64,000 nt of DNA, taken from contig NC_092812.1 in the NCBI RefSeq assembly GCF_040954645.1, forward strand, positions 3,906,001 to 3,970,000. Direction: 5' to 3'. Below, piece after piece: positions 24,293 through 36,534 of this stretch. Origin of the DNA: Diabrotica undecimpunctata. Lineage: Eukaryota; Arthropoda; Insecta; Coleoptera; Chrysomelidae. The notes below the pieces were generated by a model. The model had not been told where the DNA came from and did no database searches. It saw nothing but the letters and a program-made list of their open reading frames with translations. A program made the position numbers and the translations under genes. How positions within the stretch are numbered: the first letter of the stretch is position 1; each line of letters begins with the position of its first letter.

Positions 24293-24750
24293 ATATCGTT
24301 TTATACCCATATGTTACTTTCTTCGGACTTCGGGTTAGTTGATGCGTTTTTAACCAGTTTATCTACAACTTCGTTACCTTCAATTCCGACATGAGAAGAA
24401 ACCCATAAAAAGTGAACTTGGATGTTCTTATTTGAAATGTTTTTAAGTTCTTTTTTAATAAGAAGTAAAAGGGGGTTGTGCCAGTATAATCGAGTCAGTA
24501 AGGATAATGAACTTAGAGAATCTGTGATTATTATACATCTTTCTTTGTTTTTGTTTTGTATTAACGATAGTGCTTTTAGAATTGCGAATAATTCAGCCGG
24601 AAAGATGGTTATAATTGATGACAATTTGAAACTAACTGAGGTGTCTTCCGAATAAATTGCTGCTCCAACTCTGTCTTCATTTTTTGACGCATCGGTGTAT
24701 ACGTTGTAGGTATTGCCATATCTGTTTAATAGTGTATGAAACTTTTGTCT
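24293..24750 (-). pseudogene. RNase H domain of the I-like LINE
   Basis: The frame 24624-24301 carries FPAELFAILKALSLI (catalytic Glu block), RCIIITDSLSSLSLL (Asp block) and HFLWVSSHVGIEGNEVVDKLV (His and Asp block). The first catalytic Asp block lies just upstream in a shifted frame (about 24650-24720, YTDASKNEDR). The end is interrupted by the Jockey-like insertion. Confidence 0.88.
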
Positions 24751-26260
24751 AATGACGATTGATGATACCTCTTATTTTCTTAGGTTTGTTAGACTGATGT
24801 CGATAGCAGGAATAGATATTGTCCACGGTGCAGGCTTGTCGATTAAAGAGGTATCATAGGTTTTTGAAAATTGAAAATTTTATTTGAATAAGTATGATTG
24901 TATACGAAAGTAAAAAGCATTATCAATTTGATGTGTTAAAATTTATTTGTAAATTGATCAGTAAAAACGTTATGCAGTACTGGATTATTTCGGTTTGATC
25001 ACACTGCTGCTGCATAGGTTAGGCTTCGATATTGTCTTCTAAAAGAAAGAGGAAGTTCTCCACTTTACAAATAGAGACTTTGAATGGGGCTTGTGTAGTG
25101 AGCACCTAAAGAAATACGTAGACATCTATTTTAGATAATATCCAGTGACTTTAAATGTGTTTTTTTGGAGGACCTGTAGACGATGGGTCCGTAGTCAAGT
25201 TCTGATCGAATTATGGATTTGTAAATAAGTATTAAACTTGAATAATCGGCACCCCAGTTTTTAAAGGGCAAGCGATCGTAATAAATTTATACCAGGTAGA
25301 CAAGATTTTTTCAGCTGGTAAATATGTGTCTTCCAAGTTCATTTTTTATTAAACGTCATACCCAAGAATCGGATTTCTTCTATATAATCTAGTTTTTGTT
25401 CGTGTAGATATAATTCTTTTGTTTGGATTTGATTTCTCTTTGAGAAACACATGTCTTTCGTTTTAATCTGAAGTCCATTTTTAACTGACCATTTCTCAAT
25501 ATGTGTTAACGCTTTGTGAATGTGATTGTGAATCGTTGTTATGTTTTTATCTCTACAAAAAATAACTAGGTCGTCAGCTTATAATCTAGCTTTGACGGGG
25601 TTTTCATTTTGTGTTAATATCGAATTTATTGCTACTAAGAATAAAGTTGTGCTTAAGTTTGATCCTTGTGGTATACCATTTTGTTGAATTTTTGTTTGAG
25701 AATATGTTCCGTCAACTCGAACTTGATTGTCTGTTTTCAAGAAGATTTGAAATGTATTTTAAGATGTTACCTCTTATTAACCAGTTTCTAAGTGTTTTAA
25801 TAATTTAATATTTCCAAACTGTATCATATGCTTTGCTTATATCAAAAAATATTACAACACAGTGCTGTTTTATTGCGAATGCTTCGTGGATTCTATGCCA
25901 ACAAGGTTGTCTAAAGTTGAGCGATGTTTTCGGAAATAACATTGTTCTGGAATAATTAGTTTGTTTGATTTTAAATACCACATAAGCCTATTGTTTATTA
26001 TCTTTTTCAATACTTCGCCTATGCTACATACATGTGAGTGATATCGGTCTGTATGTTTGTGGATCTGATTTTGCTTTAGTTTATTTTTGGAATAGGTATT
26101 ATGATTGAATTTTTCCATGATTTAGGAAACACGTTTCTGGATCGGATTATATTATAGATTTTGAGTAGATGTTCTTTAGATTGAGGGTCTAAATTTTTAA
26201 GAAATATAAACGGTATATTGTCGGGTCCAGGACAAGTGATCTTACAATTCTGAAATACAT
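24751..26260 (-). pseudogene. Reverse transcriptase of the I-like LINE, broken
   Basis: RT signs on minus: the frame 26118-25870 (IGEVLKKIINNRLMWYL, EQCYFRKHRSTLDNL), an xADDLVIFC active site near 25570-25590 whose tyrosine codon is now TAA, then SVKNGLQIKTKDMCF and IIRSELDYG near 25180. Stops occur every 50-100 codons. Confidence 0.85.
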
Positions 26261-27500
26261 TTTGTAATTCTTCCTCTGTTATTGGTATATTTAGATCGTT
26301 TTTGTTTTAATCGTAATATTCTATAGGATCTTTTTCTTTTTTTTATTTTGATATCTAAGAAATTGGAAGTATAATTTAACTTACTTGAGTTATATTTATA
26401 AGTAGATGCTAGTATATTGGATATTTCTTCTGGGCTTTTATAAATAGTGTTATTTTGAGTTAGAAAGTTGATTGATTTATGGGGTTTGGATCTAGACATT
26501 TTGTGGACTTTTTTCCATATAGTTGTTATAGGAGTTAAACTATGTATTGTGGTGACATATTCTCTCCAAGAGTCACGTTTTTCTTTTTTAATGGTATACC
26601 TAGCAACTGCTCTTAATGTTTTGAATTCTGTACAGTTTTCTTGACTTTTGTGTCGTTTGAATTTATTAAAAGATTGTTTCGATTGTTTTAATGCTTCTTT
26701 GCAGTCATGATCCCACCAAGGTACCGACTGATGTTTGTGATCGTACTTAATTATTCCAACGTACTTATTTGCTGATTCTGTCATTACGTTTATCAGAGAG
26801 TATATAAATTCTGTCCAATTTGCGACTTTTATGTTCCATTTTAGTTGTTGCGAGGTAGTTGATTGTAGTTCATTGTTTATTATGATAGGGTAGTGATCAC
26901 TATCATATAGAAGATCTGGTAACACATCCCACGTAAGTGTATGTGTAATTATTGACGGTTCGCAAATACATAGATCTATACAAGAGCCTTCACCTGTTCT
27001 TCTGTCAAAGCGCGTATGTTGTCTGTCGTTAAGGATATTTAAGTTGACCTTTTCTATTATTTTTTCCATTTTTCGTTCTAGAGATATTAGTTTTGCTAAA
27101 CCTCATAACGGATTATGTGCACTGAAATCTCCAATTATTATCAGTGGAGCAGGTACTTGATTTAATAGGTTTGAAATTTCTTTTGAATTGGGTTCTTTAT
27201 TGGGAAGAATGTAAATATTACAAATTGAAAAAGAAATTGTGTTTGTGACTCTAATTCCAATTGCTTCGATAGTTGTTGTGAGTTTTATTGATTTACCGTG
27301 AAAGTTATCTTTTATGCAGATTGCTACCCCTTCTCTAGCAATTTTCGCATTTTCTCGATTTATAAAGAAACAATGGAAATTCTTTAAGTCATGAGCTTTG
27401 TTGTTTTTGAAGTTGGTTTCTTGTAAACATATGAAACTAGGTTTATGTTTTGAAATTAATAATTTTAACATTTCTAAATGGGTATAATACCCATTTATGT
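26242..27500 (-). pseudogene. Endonuclease and linker of the I-like LINE
   Basis: The frame 27471-27103 is the N-terminal endonuclease (KPSFICLQETNFK, GVAICIKDNF, PLIIIGDFSAHNPL). The frame 27069-26242 (275 codons) holds its end (SCIDLCICEP, YDSDHYPIIIN with the catalytic DH) and the linker (VPWWDHDCKEALKQSKQ). One stop lies between them near 27100. Confidence 0.9.
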
Positions 27501-28960
27501 TCCATTGAATTAGAGAATTGAAAATGATATATTAATAAGTTTCTGTAGATGCGTTGCTTTTTAAGTCTGTTTGAAGGTCTGAGTTGATTTGCGTTAATAT
27601 TTTATTTTTTATTCGAGTGCATTTGATTTTAATTTTTCGGTCCTTTAGGTAAGGGTACATATTAGTTAATAGATCTGTGACCTCTGCTATTTCTTCTGTA
27701 TACATTTTGGCGATACTCAAAGGGTCTGATGAGTTCTCATAGTTTTCAGAAAAGTCTAATAACTGTTCCTAAGTTATAGGATAGTTGGAGTTTGGGTTAT
27801 AAAATAAAATTTTACAGTATTTCAGTCTTAGCATTTCTTCTAGTGTTTTTTGTGGTTTGACATTTTGATCTAATTTTACTTTCTTCTATTTATTTTTTGG
27901 TGTAATAGAAGTAGATTTCTCTGTTGATGTAGTAGCTGGTGGAGAGATTTAGGAGATTGTGCGTTTGTTTTATGCTTAGGTTCTGTTTATATGCGTTGCC
28001 TTATTTTTAGATCTATTTTTGGGTCGTTTTTTGTTTGTGAATCTTCCTTGGTTGGCTGCATGTGTGGTTTTCGTTGTTGGGTAGTTTGTGGTTGGGTTTC
28101 TTCTTGTTGTGTGCTTCCTTCTTTTGATTGTTGTTGTTTAGTGTTTGTCTGGATTTTTTTAGCCGATAGATTAGTTGTATTTTCAAATTGGGTCTATATT
28201 TGGAACTGGATTATTTGATGTTGAATTATCTGTTGTAACCGCAGTAGACATTGGACATTTTTTTGTTAAGTGGTTGGTTTGTTTACATCTTTGGCAAGCT
28301 TGGTTATCTAATGATAGGTAAATCCTGTATATTGTTTCCTCATGTGTAATAAGAAAAGAATCAGGTAGGGGCTAGGTTATTTAGTGGAGATACATACGTA
28401 TGTTTGGCATCTGAAACTCAAAATATGCTGGAATTGTGGTTTTGATGTGCCTATTCTTAGAAATGTTATAGGTGACAGAAGATTTAAATCCGTGTGATTT
28501 TAATGCAGATATTAGGACTGAGTGTGGGATTGTGGGACAGAAATTGGACAATACTAATCGCTGACTGGGGCTAATTAGTCTACGAGTTTGTAAGAGTTGT
28601 TGATTTATTTCAATTTTTTCATTCTTGTTTATAAAATCCTTGGCTAGTTTTTCGTTTACTAAATATATACATACTCTATTATTTGATAATTTTGAACAGA
28701 AGATGATTTGGGTTGGTTGTATTAGAAGACTCAGAGCGGACAAGTAATCATCTAGTTTGGTATATTCAATTGAATCAAAAATAATTGCATGTTTTCTTGA
28801 TGAAAATATATTGGATTGTGGTGTTTAATTGGTTACGGAAGAATATGAAGGTGATCCATTAAATTTATTTGATGAGGAGCTTTTTGGTGTATTATTAGTT
28901 GTAGAAATTTCAGATTGAATAGAACTATCCATTTTTAGTAATCATTTGTAATTGGAGTAC
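27501..28960 (-). pseudogene. ORF1 (gag-like) of the I-like LINE, broken
   Basis: The clearest frame is 28743-28381 (120 codons: NRVCIYLVNEKLAKDFI, SPSQRLVLSNFCPTI, FEFQMPNI), the RNA-binding-like region of I/Jockey ORF1. Downstream on minus, near 28270-28310, broken CCHC zinc-knuckle relics (CQRCKQTNHLTKKCP) appear, then a proline/glutamine-rich part and 27720-27532. Several stops. Confidence 0.7.
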
Positions 28961-29139
28961 GCTCCAGGCAAACAACCTTTGTAGTCTGTAGTAGAACAGG
29001 TTTGGTATACCTGTCTAGTTTTTGTAAGTTAAATGTTAAATTAAAAGCTAAAAGTTAAAAGCTTATATTCTGATAATAAATCAAAATTCTACACCAGTAA
29101 GCAGGTCTAGAACAAGGATGCAGGGAGAGGCAAATATTC

Positions 29140-29799
29140 ATCATCATCAACTAGCCTCTAACGTCCACTGCTGAACATAGGCCTCTCGCATGCTTTTCCA
29201 CTTAGTTCGATTTTGCGCCATCTGAATCCAATTTGTAGTAACTCTTTTTATGTCATCTGTCCATCTCGTTGAGGGTCGACCTCTATTTCTGTTAACTTGT
29301 ATTCGGGGTCTCCATTTCAAAATTCTTTTTGTCCATTCGTCGTCAACTGATCTTGCTACATGACCTGCCCAGTTCCACTTTAGTGTTGTTATCCTTTTAA
29401 TAACGTCTGCTACTCCTGATCTTTTGCGTATAGTAGCGTTGGGTATTCTATCACGTAGAGACATCCCTAACATTATTCTCTCCATTGTTCTTTCCGCAAC
29501 TTGTAGTTTGCTCACTGTTGTTCTTGTGAGTGTTAGGGTTTCTGTGCCGTAGGTTATCACTGGCAAAATACACTTATTAAATACTTCTCTTTTCAGACAC
29601 ATGAGAATCCTAGACCTAAAAATATGCTTAATCTTTCCAAATGCAGCGAGGTTTATTTTTCTTTTCAGCTCGATTGTTTGGTTGTCTCGACTTATTCTGA
29701 TCTTGGCCCAAGTATTTATAGGAGTCAACTGGCTCAATATCTTTGTATTCTACTGAGATGTTTTTGTTTTGGACTAAATTTGTCATAAATTATGTTTTT
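29140..29799 (-). mobile_element. EN-RT LINE fragment (RT C-terminus), 5'-truncated, (atg)n tail
   Basis: ggcaaatattc occurs at 29129-29139 and 29800-29810, an 11-bp target duplication. On minus the element ends with a gatgatgatga tail after the stop codon. Only the last 660 bases were inserted. The host is the decayed 5' region or flank of the I-like LINE. Confidence 0.88.
29147..29737 (-). pseudogene. RT thumb and C-terminal domain of an EN-RT LINE
   Basis: 196 codons open: REVFNKCILPVITYGTETL, KLQVAERTMERIMLG, LKWNWAGHVAR, NRGRPSTRWTDDIKR, WKSMREAYVQQWTLEA. This is the constant C-terminal region of insect EN-RT elements. The palm with its active site is absent because of 5' truncation. 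Confidence 0.9.
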
Positions 29800-29810
29800 G
29801 GCAAATATTC

Positions 29811-30157
29811 GACTAAGCTAAATCTTGGAATGGATTAATTAGATCTATGAACGAATACCCTAAATTCTACGAAATAGAAAAATAACTAACTAATACAAAA
29901 TAGAATACCAGAGATAAGACGAAAAGGAGAACAAAAATACAGCTTAATTTAAGACATATGCTGTACTACATAAACAATGAGTAAACTACTGACAATGAAG
30001 TAGATTTTATAATAAATAGGAGTCCTCAAATGTATACATTTTATTAAGGGCATTTTGGATCAAGTATATGCATTATTATAAAATATAATTAAATTAAAAA
30101 ATGTCTTTAAAAATAATATACATACACGTACCAGCAATCTAATATAACGACGAAGAA
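29811..30157. other. AT-rich spacer between two I-like LINEs
   Basis: No gene seen. It ends at the poly(A) of the next LINE. Confidence 0.5.
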
Positions 30158-30619
30158 TTTTTTTTTATTGAAATTAACGTGTCTCTACATCTATGGCCAT
30201 TGACACGGGTACAAAAACGTATGGAGTATTACATTATACATATAAGATTATTATATTATATAAGATAAATACAGTAAGTTACATTAGATTTGTAATAATA
30301 TATTATTACAAACTTTGTTTTTTTTTGAACGAACAATGTTACAATATTTGTTATATACTAATATATAATCTGCAATCTTTTAAAAAGTCAATTAGAGCAC
30401 TGTACACATTTGGCTAACTAAATATCTCTTTCAGGTTACCGTTTATATTATGCGCTAGTCTATATAGTCTATAATAACTGCACTCAACGAGTAAGTAAGT
30501 ATTCGGAGTGTTCGAATGATGAGTTTGTCCCTTTTTATAGTCATTGTAGGTATCTTAAATGAGTATACAGCGGGATTGATTATGTACAGTTTTGTGGTGT
30601 TTTGTCCATTTCAATGATT

Positions 30620-31418
30620 TTGCCATATTTTAGAAGTGTTTTGTTTTATGGTTGCTGCTAGATCTTGATAAAGTTGAATTTTTTCTAGGCGTAGGTTAAA
30701 ACAACTTGGTTTTCTTGCTGCGATATCTGCAGATTTATTTCCACTGATCCTCACATGAGATGTGGTCCAAAGAATGGTTATTGATGTTCGTCTGCTGTGG
30801 TTTCGATGACAGATGTGTTAAATTTTTTGGACTATCGGATTTAACGAGTATATGTTGGCAATGGACTGAATTGAAGAAAGAGAATAGGTGCATATAGCTA
30901 GACATTTTTTATTAGGAGAAGTCCTTTCAAGAGCTTTAAGGATACCATATAGATCTGCAGTGTGAATACTACAAGTGTATGGTAGTCAATGTAGAGCTAA
31001 GGTTAGGTTTTCGGTACACACAGCACAGCCAGTATTCTTTTTATCTTTAGATGCGTCGGTATAAAGAAATTGATTGTATTGTTTTGCATTTATTGCATTT
31101 GAAATAATTGTCTAAGAAGGTGGTTAGGAGTGTCTTCTTTTTATGTCGACTTAGCCTAGTATTGAAAGCAGGTAGCTTTTTGGTCCATGGAGGAATATTC
31201 GAAGTACTGATGGGAGTAGTTGTATTCAAGTTTTTAGCTGCTAGCAATGGATATACTAACTGTAGAAGGGGGTAAACAGATCTGTCTCTATTTTTAGGAG
31301 CGTGGTGGATATAAATGAGCTTAATTAATTGTTTTTTTTTTATTAGCGGAAACTCTAGTGAATTAGGAACAGAGTAAAAGCTGACGTCGTATGAAAAAAG
31401 GAGGTTCCAAAGCTTCAA
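30620..31418 (-). pseudogene. RNase H region of the second I-like LINE
   Basis: Near 30680-30780 the minus strand reads LWTTSHVRISGNKSADIAA, the C-terminal block of I-type RNase H. The catalytic Glu/Asp blocks upstream (30880-31070; QFLYTDASKDKKN at about 31060) are in broken frames. The 123-codon frame 31418-31047 covers the connection between RT and RNase H. Confidence 0.75.
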
Positions 31419-32600
31419 TACTCATGCTTTCGGCGGAGCTAGATCGAAATTCACCTAGACCTATACGTAAGGAGGTCGTTTGTATTGAATTAAGAGATTT
31501 AAGATAAGTATTACAGGCGGTCATGTAGAGCATGCATCCATAATCTAATCTAGAGCGAATAAGAGCTCTATAGATTCCTAATACCATAATTTCTTCAGTT
31601 CCCCATTGTTCTGCAAGTGTTTTTAATATGTTTAGTTTACCAGCACAGTTACCACTAAGATTTTTTAAGTGTATTTTCCAGTTTAACTTCTGATCGAATG
31701 TTAGCTCCAAGATTTTATGATGATTTACTGTATGTAAAGGAACATCGTTTAGATATATTTCCGGGTTTTGAACACTTTGCTTTTTGATAAATCTTAGTAT
31801 CGTAGATTTTGAACTGGAAAGTTTCATGCCGTGTTATGTGGACCAAGAGTATACGTTGTTTACAACATTTTGAATAATATTTGATGTACTGGATATTCTT
31901 GCTTCACTACAGTAAATAAGATCATTAGAGTGCAGTAGAGCTTTTACCGGTTGACGAACTTCTTTTGAGATGTCATTAACTGCCAAGTTAAACAGAGTTT
32001 GACTTAAAACAGAGCCTTGAGGTACACCATTGAGTTGTTCGAGAACATTTGACTCATTACAGTTTATTGCAACTTTAAATTTACGGAGATTTAAAAAGTT
32101 ATCTATGAACGTGTAAATATTGTCCGTTTTATTATAATCGAAGTTCCTCTAATATTACATTCTTTGGAATAGTATCGAAGGCGCTTTCAATATCGAAGGC
32201 TGCCACAACTGTATCATGTTGCTTATTGAAATTCTCGGTTATATGGTTTTGTAGTAATACTAAATTGTCCATTGCGTTTCGATGTGGTCTTAATCCCGAT
32301 TGTACGGAGCTTAATATATTGTGCTTTTCAGAAAACCAGTTAGGTCTATTATTGATTAGTTTTTCCATTAATTTGCACATGCAACATGTTATTGAGGTCG
32401 GTCTATAAGAGGATGTCTCTATTGAAGGTTTGTCGGGTTTTTTATTGAAGAATGATTGATTGTCTCCGCAAGTTAAGTAACTTTTCGTTGGTCCAAAGAA
32501 GATTATAAAATGAAAGTAATTTTGTGAGTCCATTGATGGTTAAATTTTTGAGGAATATGGAGGGTATATTATTAATTCCTGCTTCAGAATTTTTTAAGGT
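31363..32600 (-). pseudogene. Reverse transcriptase of the second I-like LINE
   Basis: 32533-32132 has the fingers and palm start (ETSSYRPTSITCCMCKLMEKL, VVAAFDIESAFDT). The active-site box near 31920 reads HSNDLIYC in place of YADDLxxx, so catalysis is lost. 31827-31363 is the thumb (KLSSSKSTILRF, LTFDQKLNWKIHLK, RALIRSRLDYGCM). Confidence 0.88.
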
Positions 32601-33720
32601 AGATACAGTAAAGGAAAGCTATTGAAAAGTAAATGGTGCGTTTAAAGCGAGAAGGTCATCTGAGAGATCTGTAGTAGAAGGAAGATCTTAATGGGGGGCA
32701 GAGTATTTGTGTAGTTATTATGAAAATGAGTTGCCATAATTTAAGCAATTTGATCATATTCAATTACCATTGAATTATGATAACTGAGCGCTGAAATTGA
32801 CAAGTGTGTTGTTTTCCCGTGCATTTATTTAATTTTCTTCCAAATTTTACTGGAAGATGCATCAATAGATCTGGAAGATATGTATTTATTCCAACAGTCT
32901 TTTTTACTTTGTTTTATTACTCTTCGTGCTATAGCTTTTAGTTGTACTTAATCAGGTTTGACTAAGGTCTGGTTCTACGATATTTATTCAATTCTGTTTT
33001 GCTTTCTCAGGTAGCATTCTTACATTCAGTATTCCAATAGGGTATAGTTTTACGAGAAGACGATATTGTGCATGTTTCAATGTGCGTTTGAGTAGCCAGG
33101 GTGATTAAACTCACTAGGGAGTCTAGTGCTATATCAGGATCTTCTGGTAGTTGTAGCTGGTTGATCTTGTTTTTAATAAAGTCTGAAAAGTTTTTTCAGT
33201 TAGCTTGAGATAATTTCCATTTTGAAATTTTTGCTCTGGGTGTGCCAATAGAATTAGAAATCAAGATAGGAAAGTGATTAATGTTATAAAGGCAATCCAT
33301 TGTAGTCCAAGTTAAAAGTGGTGTTAGCCTTGGGTCATATAAGCTAAGATCAATTGAGGAGAAAATGCCACTAGAAATGTTGAAGTATGTTTTGGATCTG
33401 ATATTTAATATACAGATGTTGGAGGAGTTTAAAACATTTTCAACGACCTTTCCTCTACCAAATGTTTTTTTCAATCCCGAAAGTGAATTATGGGCTTTAA
33501 AATCGCATACTAAAATAAAGGAGGCTGGAAGTTGATTAATTAAGTTTATTAGCTCAAATTTAGTAAGGCTGTGGGAATGTGGTATGTAAATGCTACAGAT
33601 TATTTTATTTGGACACCAAAGATTAACAGCAATAAATTCTAGTGTGGTAGTTAAGTGTACTTCTTTACAATAGTAGTCTTTAGAAGTATATATAGATATG
33701 CCTTCACTAGATCTGGTATA
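32601..33720 (-). pseudogene. Endonuclease (3' part) and linker of the second I-like LINE
   Basis: 33474-33196 holds the middle of the endonuclease (SSIDLSLYDPRLTPLLTW, YNINHFPILIS, with the DH catalytic pair changed to NH). 33720-33480 carries earlier strands in broken frames. 33195-32600 is the linker. The N-terminal 30 codons lie on the far side of the EN-RT insertion. Confidence 0.82.
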
Positions 33721-36525
33721 TTAGGAGTAATTATATATAGGTATATTAGGAGAAATATATTAGGAGTAAGCGAAACATGGTGGCCTAACTCAGGATATCT
33801 TTCAACAAAAACCGGTACCTTATATTATTCGGGAAACACTGATAACCAACATAGACGTGGAGTAGCAATTATTGTCGATACAGAGGTCAACAAGTCAATA
33901 GAGGGCTTTGTCCGAATCTCAGAAAGAGTGATGCTACTACAAATAAGGACATCACACACAAAACTAAATCTGATCCAGGTATATGCGCCAACGACGGATG
34001 CAACAGAAGATGAAGTAGAAATATTCTACCAACAAATTGAAGATGCACTGAAAATGACAAAGAACAGAGAAATCACGGTAGTTATGGGCGATTTCAATGC
34101 AAAAGTCGGCAAAGGAAGAGCTGGAACAGTAATGGGAGACCAAGGACTAGGGGAACGTAACGATAGAGGCGATCGTCTAATACAATTCTGCCAAGAACAA
34201 AGTCTAATAATCACAAACACGTTCTTTAAATTACCAGTGAGACGGTTATATACATGGCGCTCACCAGCAGATAAACCGGAAAAAGTTGTAAAAAACCAAA
34301 TCGACTATATAATGATTAAAGAGAGATATCGTAACACCATCAAATCAGTTAAAACATATCCAGGAGCAGATGTCGCATCAGACCATAACCCACTAATCGC
34401 TAATGTCACGCTTAAGCTTAAACGTATAAGAAAACCACAAAGAACTCCAAAATTAGATGTTAGAAAACTGAAAGAAGTTGACATAAAAATCAAAGTTCAA
34501 CAGAAAATATACGAAAACATTGATAAATTAGATACTAACCCTTACGAGATAAACGAACAATGGGAAACACTAAAAAACTGCCTCCTCGCTCCATGCAAAG
34601 AGATATTAAAAGAACCGACACGAAAGAAAGACAATTGGATGACCGACGAGATACTCGGCATGATGGAACAACGAAGACAAGCCAAGAACAAAGACAGTCA
34701 CAATTACAAAATCATTAACAACAAAATCAGAAAAAAGATAAGAGAGACAAAACAAACTTACTATGAGGAAAAATGTAAAGAGATAGAGGATCTTCAGAAC
34801 AAATACGACCTATTCAACATACATAAAAAGGTTAAAGAAATGGCAGGACTGCAAAAAAGAAACCACAATACAACTCTTTTAGATAAAAATGGAAATACTA
34901 TGATAACGACTGACGAAAAACTAAAACGATGGGAAGAGTATATGGAAGAGCTCTTCGACGACGAAAGAGGAAACCCACAAGACTTGTCTTTTGAGGACAG
35001 AGAAACAAGTGCAGAAATTACAAAGGAAGAAATAATGTATGCACTAAAGAACACCAGAAACGGAAAAAGCCCGGGGCCAGATCAACTGCCTATTGATATC
35101 CTTAAAATAATAGAAAATGAGTACATTGATGTCCTCTTAAAGCTTTTTAATAAAATTTATCAATCGGGTGACATACCCAACGAATGGTTGACCTCAACAT
35201 ACATTTGTCTCCCAAAAAAGAAAAATGCTAGAGAATGCACCGACCACCGTACCATAAGCCTGATGTCTCACACACTTAAATTGTTTTTAAAGATCATTCA
35301 TAAACGCATTTACAAAACACTTGATATGGATATTGAAGAAACTCAATTTGGATTCCGTAATGGCGTAGGTACCCGTGAAGCTCTATTTGCATTTAACGTA
35401 CTAATCCAGAGATGCTTGGATGTGAACCAAGATATGTACGTCTGTTTCATAGACTACAACAAAGCTTTCGACAAAGTCCGCCACAAAGAGCTAATGGACA
35501 TCCTCAAAGCAAAACAAATACAACACAATGACCTTCGAATTATAACAAATCTATATTATAAACAGCAGGCACACGTACGCATTAATGAACACAAATCAGA
35601 AGAATTCGAAGTTAAAAGAGGAGTGCGACAGGGGTGTGTATTGTCACCACTACTATTCAATGCATACTCTGAAGAAATTATGAAAAGAGCTCTTGAGGGA
35701 GAAACAGCAGGAATCAAGGTCAATGGAACACCAATTAACAACATTAGATATGCGGACGATACTATCATTATAACAGACAACCTCCGAGACCTCCAAAAGC
35801 TAATGAACAAGATAGTTGAGTATGGAGAGGAATATGGATTATCAATAAACACCAAGAAAACCAAATTTATGAGGATATCAAAAACCCAAAATAATGGTGA
35901 AAGCCTGACAATTAACGGTAGTGTTTTAGAACAAGTTGAAAACTACCACTATCTTGGCACAATAATTAATCACACAAACGATTACTCCAAAGAAATCAAA
36001 GTTCGAATAGAGAAAGCACGTACAAACTTCAATAAAATGAGAAAGGTACTTTGTACAAGAGAACTGAAATTGGACTTGAGAGTTAGGCTGGCAAGGTGCT
36101 ATATTTTCTCGACTCTGCTTTATGGGATAGAAGCATGGACACTTAACGCGTCGACTGCTAAAATGTTGGAAGCATTTGAAATGTGGGTGTACAGAGGAAT
36201 CTTGAAGATATCATGGACCGAGCATGTAACAAACAACGAAGTCATGAGAAGAATCAACAAAAGAATGGAAGTATTGGAAACCATCAAGACACGAAAGCTG
36301 CAATACCTGGGGCATGTTACGCGTAATGAGAGATACAACCTACTTCAATTGATTATACAAGGGAAAATCCAGGGCAAGAGAAGTGTAGGAAGAAGAAGAA
36401 TCTCATGGTTGCGTAACTTGAGGGAATGGTACGGATGCACATCAATTGAACTATTCAGAGCAGCAGCATCTAAGATCAGAATAGCCATGATGATTGCCAA
36501 CCTCCGTCGCGGAGATGGCACGTGA
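33655..36525 (+). CDS. LINE endonuclease and reverse transcriptase, long intact frame
   Basis: The frame is open for 956 codons. The first 35 or so are flank and filler; element homology starts near 33757 (ILGVSETWWPNSG), about 60-70 residues short of a complete endonuclease. Endonuclease blocks: LNLIQVYAPTTDATEDE, TVVMGDFNAKVG, NQIDYIMIK, DVASDHNPLIA. A helical linker (about 230-400) follows, then RT: NGKSPGPDQLP, DHRTISLMSHTLKLFLK, VCFIDYNKAFDKVRH, VRQGCVLSPLLFN and the active site IRYADDTIII (about codon 700). The C-terminal domain has GIEAWTLNAS, YLGHVTRNE and GRRRISWLRNLREWYG. No premature stop. Only the 5' truncation should disable it. Confidence 0.93.
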   Translation: MYFFTIVVFRSIYRYAFTRSGILGVIIYRYIRRNILGVSETWWPNSGYLSTKTGTLYYSGNTDNQHRRGVAIIVDTEVNKSIEGFVRISERVMLLQIRTSHTKLNLIQVYAPTTDATEDEVEIFYQQIEDALKMTKNREITVVMGDFNAKVGKGRAGTVMGDQGLGERNDRGDRLIQFCQEQSLIITNTFFKLPVRRLYTWRSPADKPEKVVKNQIDYIMIKERYRNTIKSVKTYPGADVASDHNPLIANVTLKLKRIRKPQRTPKLDVRKLKEVDIKIKVQQKIYENIDKLDTNPYEINEQWETLKNCLLAPCKEILKEPTRKKDNWMTDEILGMMEQRRQAKNKDSHNYKIINNKIRKKIRETKQTYYEEKCKEIEDLQNKYDLFNIHKKVKEMAGLQKRNHNTTLLDKNGNTMITTDEKLKRWEEYMEELFDDERGNPQDLSFEDRETSAEITKEEIMYALKNTRNGKSPGPDQLPIDILKIIENEYIDVLLKLFNKIYQSGDIPNEWLTSTYICLPKKKNARECTDHRTISLMSHTLKLFLKIIHKRIYKTLDMDIEETQFGFRNGVGTREALFAFNVLIQRCLDVNQDMYVCFIDYNKAFDKVRHKELMDILKAKQIQHNDLRIITNLYYKQQAHVRINEHKSEEFEVKRGVRQGCVLSPLLFNAYSEEIMKRALEGETAGIKVNGTPINNIRYADDTIIITDNLRDLQKLMNKIVEYGEEYGLSINTKKTKFMRISKTQNNGESLTINGSVLEQVENYHYLGTIINHTNDYSKEIKVRIEKARTNFNKMRKVLCTRELKLDLRVRLARCYIFSTLLYGIEAWTLNASTAKMLEAFEMWVYRGILKISWTEHVTNNEVMRRINKRMEVLETIKTRKLQYLGHVTRNERYNLLQLIIQGKIQGKRSVGRRRISWLRNLREWYGCTSIELFRAAASKIRIAMMIANLRRGDGT
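33709..33720 (+). repeat. Target-site duplication (left) of the EN-RT LINE
   Basis: agatctggtata, matched at 36535-36546. Confidence 0.9.
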
Positions 36526-36534
36526 AGAAGAAGA
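33721..36534 (+). mobile_element. EN-RT non-LTR retrotransposon, lightly 5'-truncated, (GAA)n tail
   Basis: Flanked by the 12-bp agatctggtata (33709-33720, 36535-36546). It ends with a gaagaagaaga tail after the stop. The 5' 45 bases contain the block tattaggag(t/a)a three times, filler-like DNA at the truncation joint. It belongs to the family of the minus copy at 16797-18835. Confidence 0.93.

Larger units (their letters stand above)
22211..28960 (-). mobile_element. I-like LINE with RNase H, interrupted by a Jockey-like copy
   Basis: On minus the order is ORF1 (to about 27750), endonuclease, RT, RNase H, C-terminal zinc motif, 3' untranslated region and a poly(A) run (plus-strand T run 22210-22219). 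That is the I-clade layout. The copy is old, with many stops, and is broken at 22662/24281 by a plus-strand Jockey-like insertion with a 12-bp target duplication. The 5' boundary near 28960 is approximate. Confidence 0.85.

Noticed and set aside
27991..28218. Cysteine-rich 75-codon plus frame
   Set aside because: Antisense of the ORF1 relic; no signal peptide and no pattern typical of secreted Cys-rich peptides.
34026..36338. Several minus frames of 60-100 codons under the EN-RT LINE
   Set aside because: Antisense shadows of the 956-codon frame.
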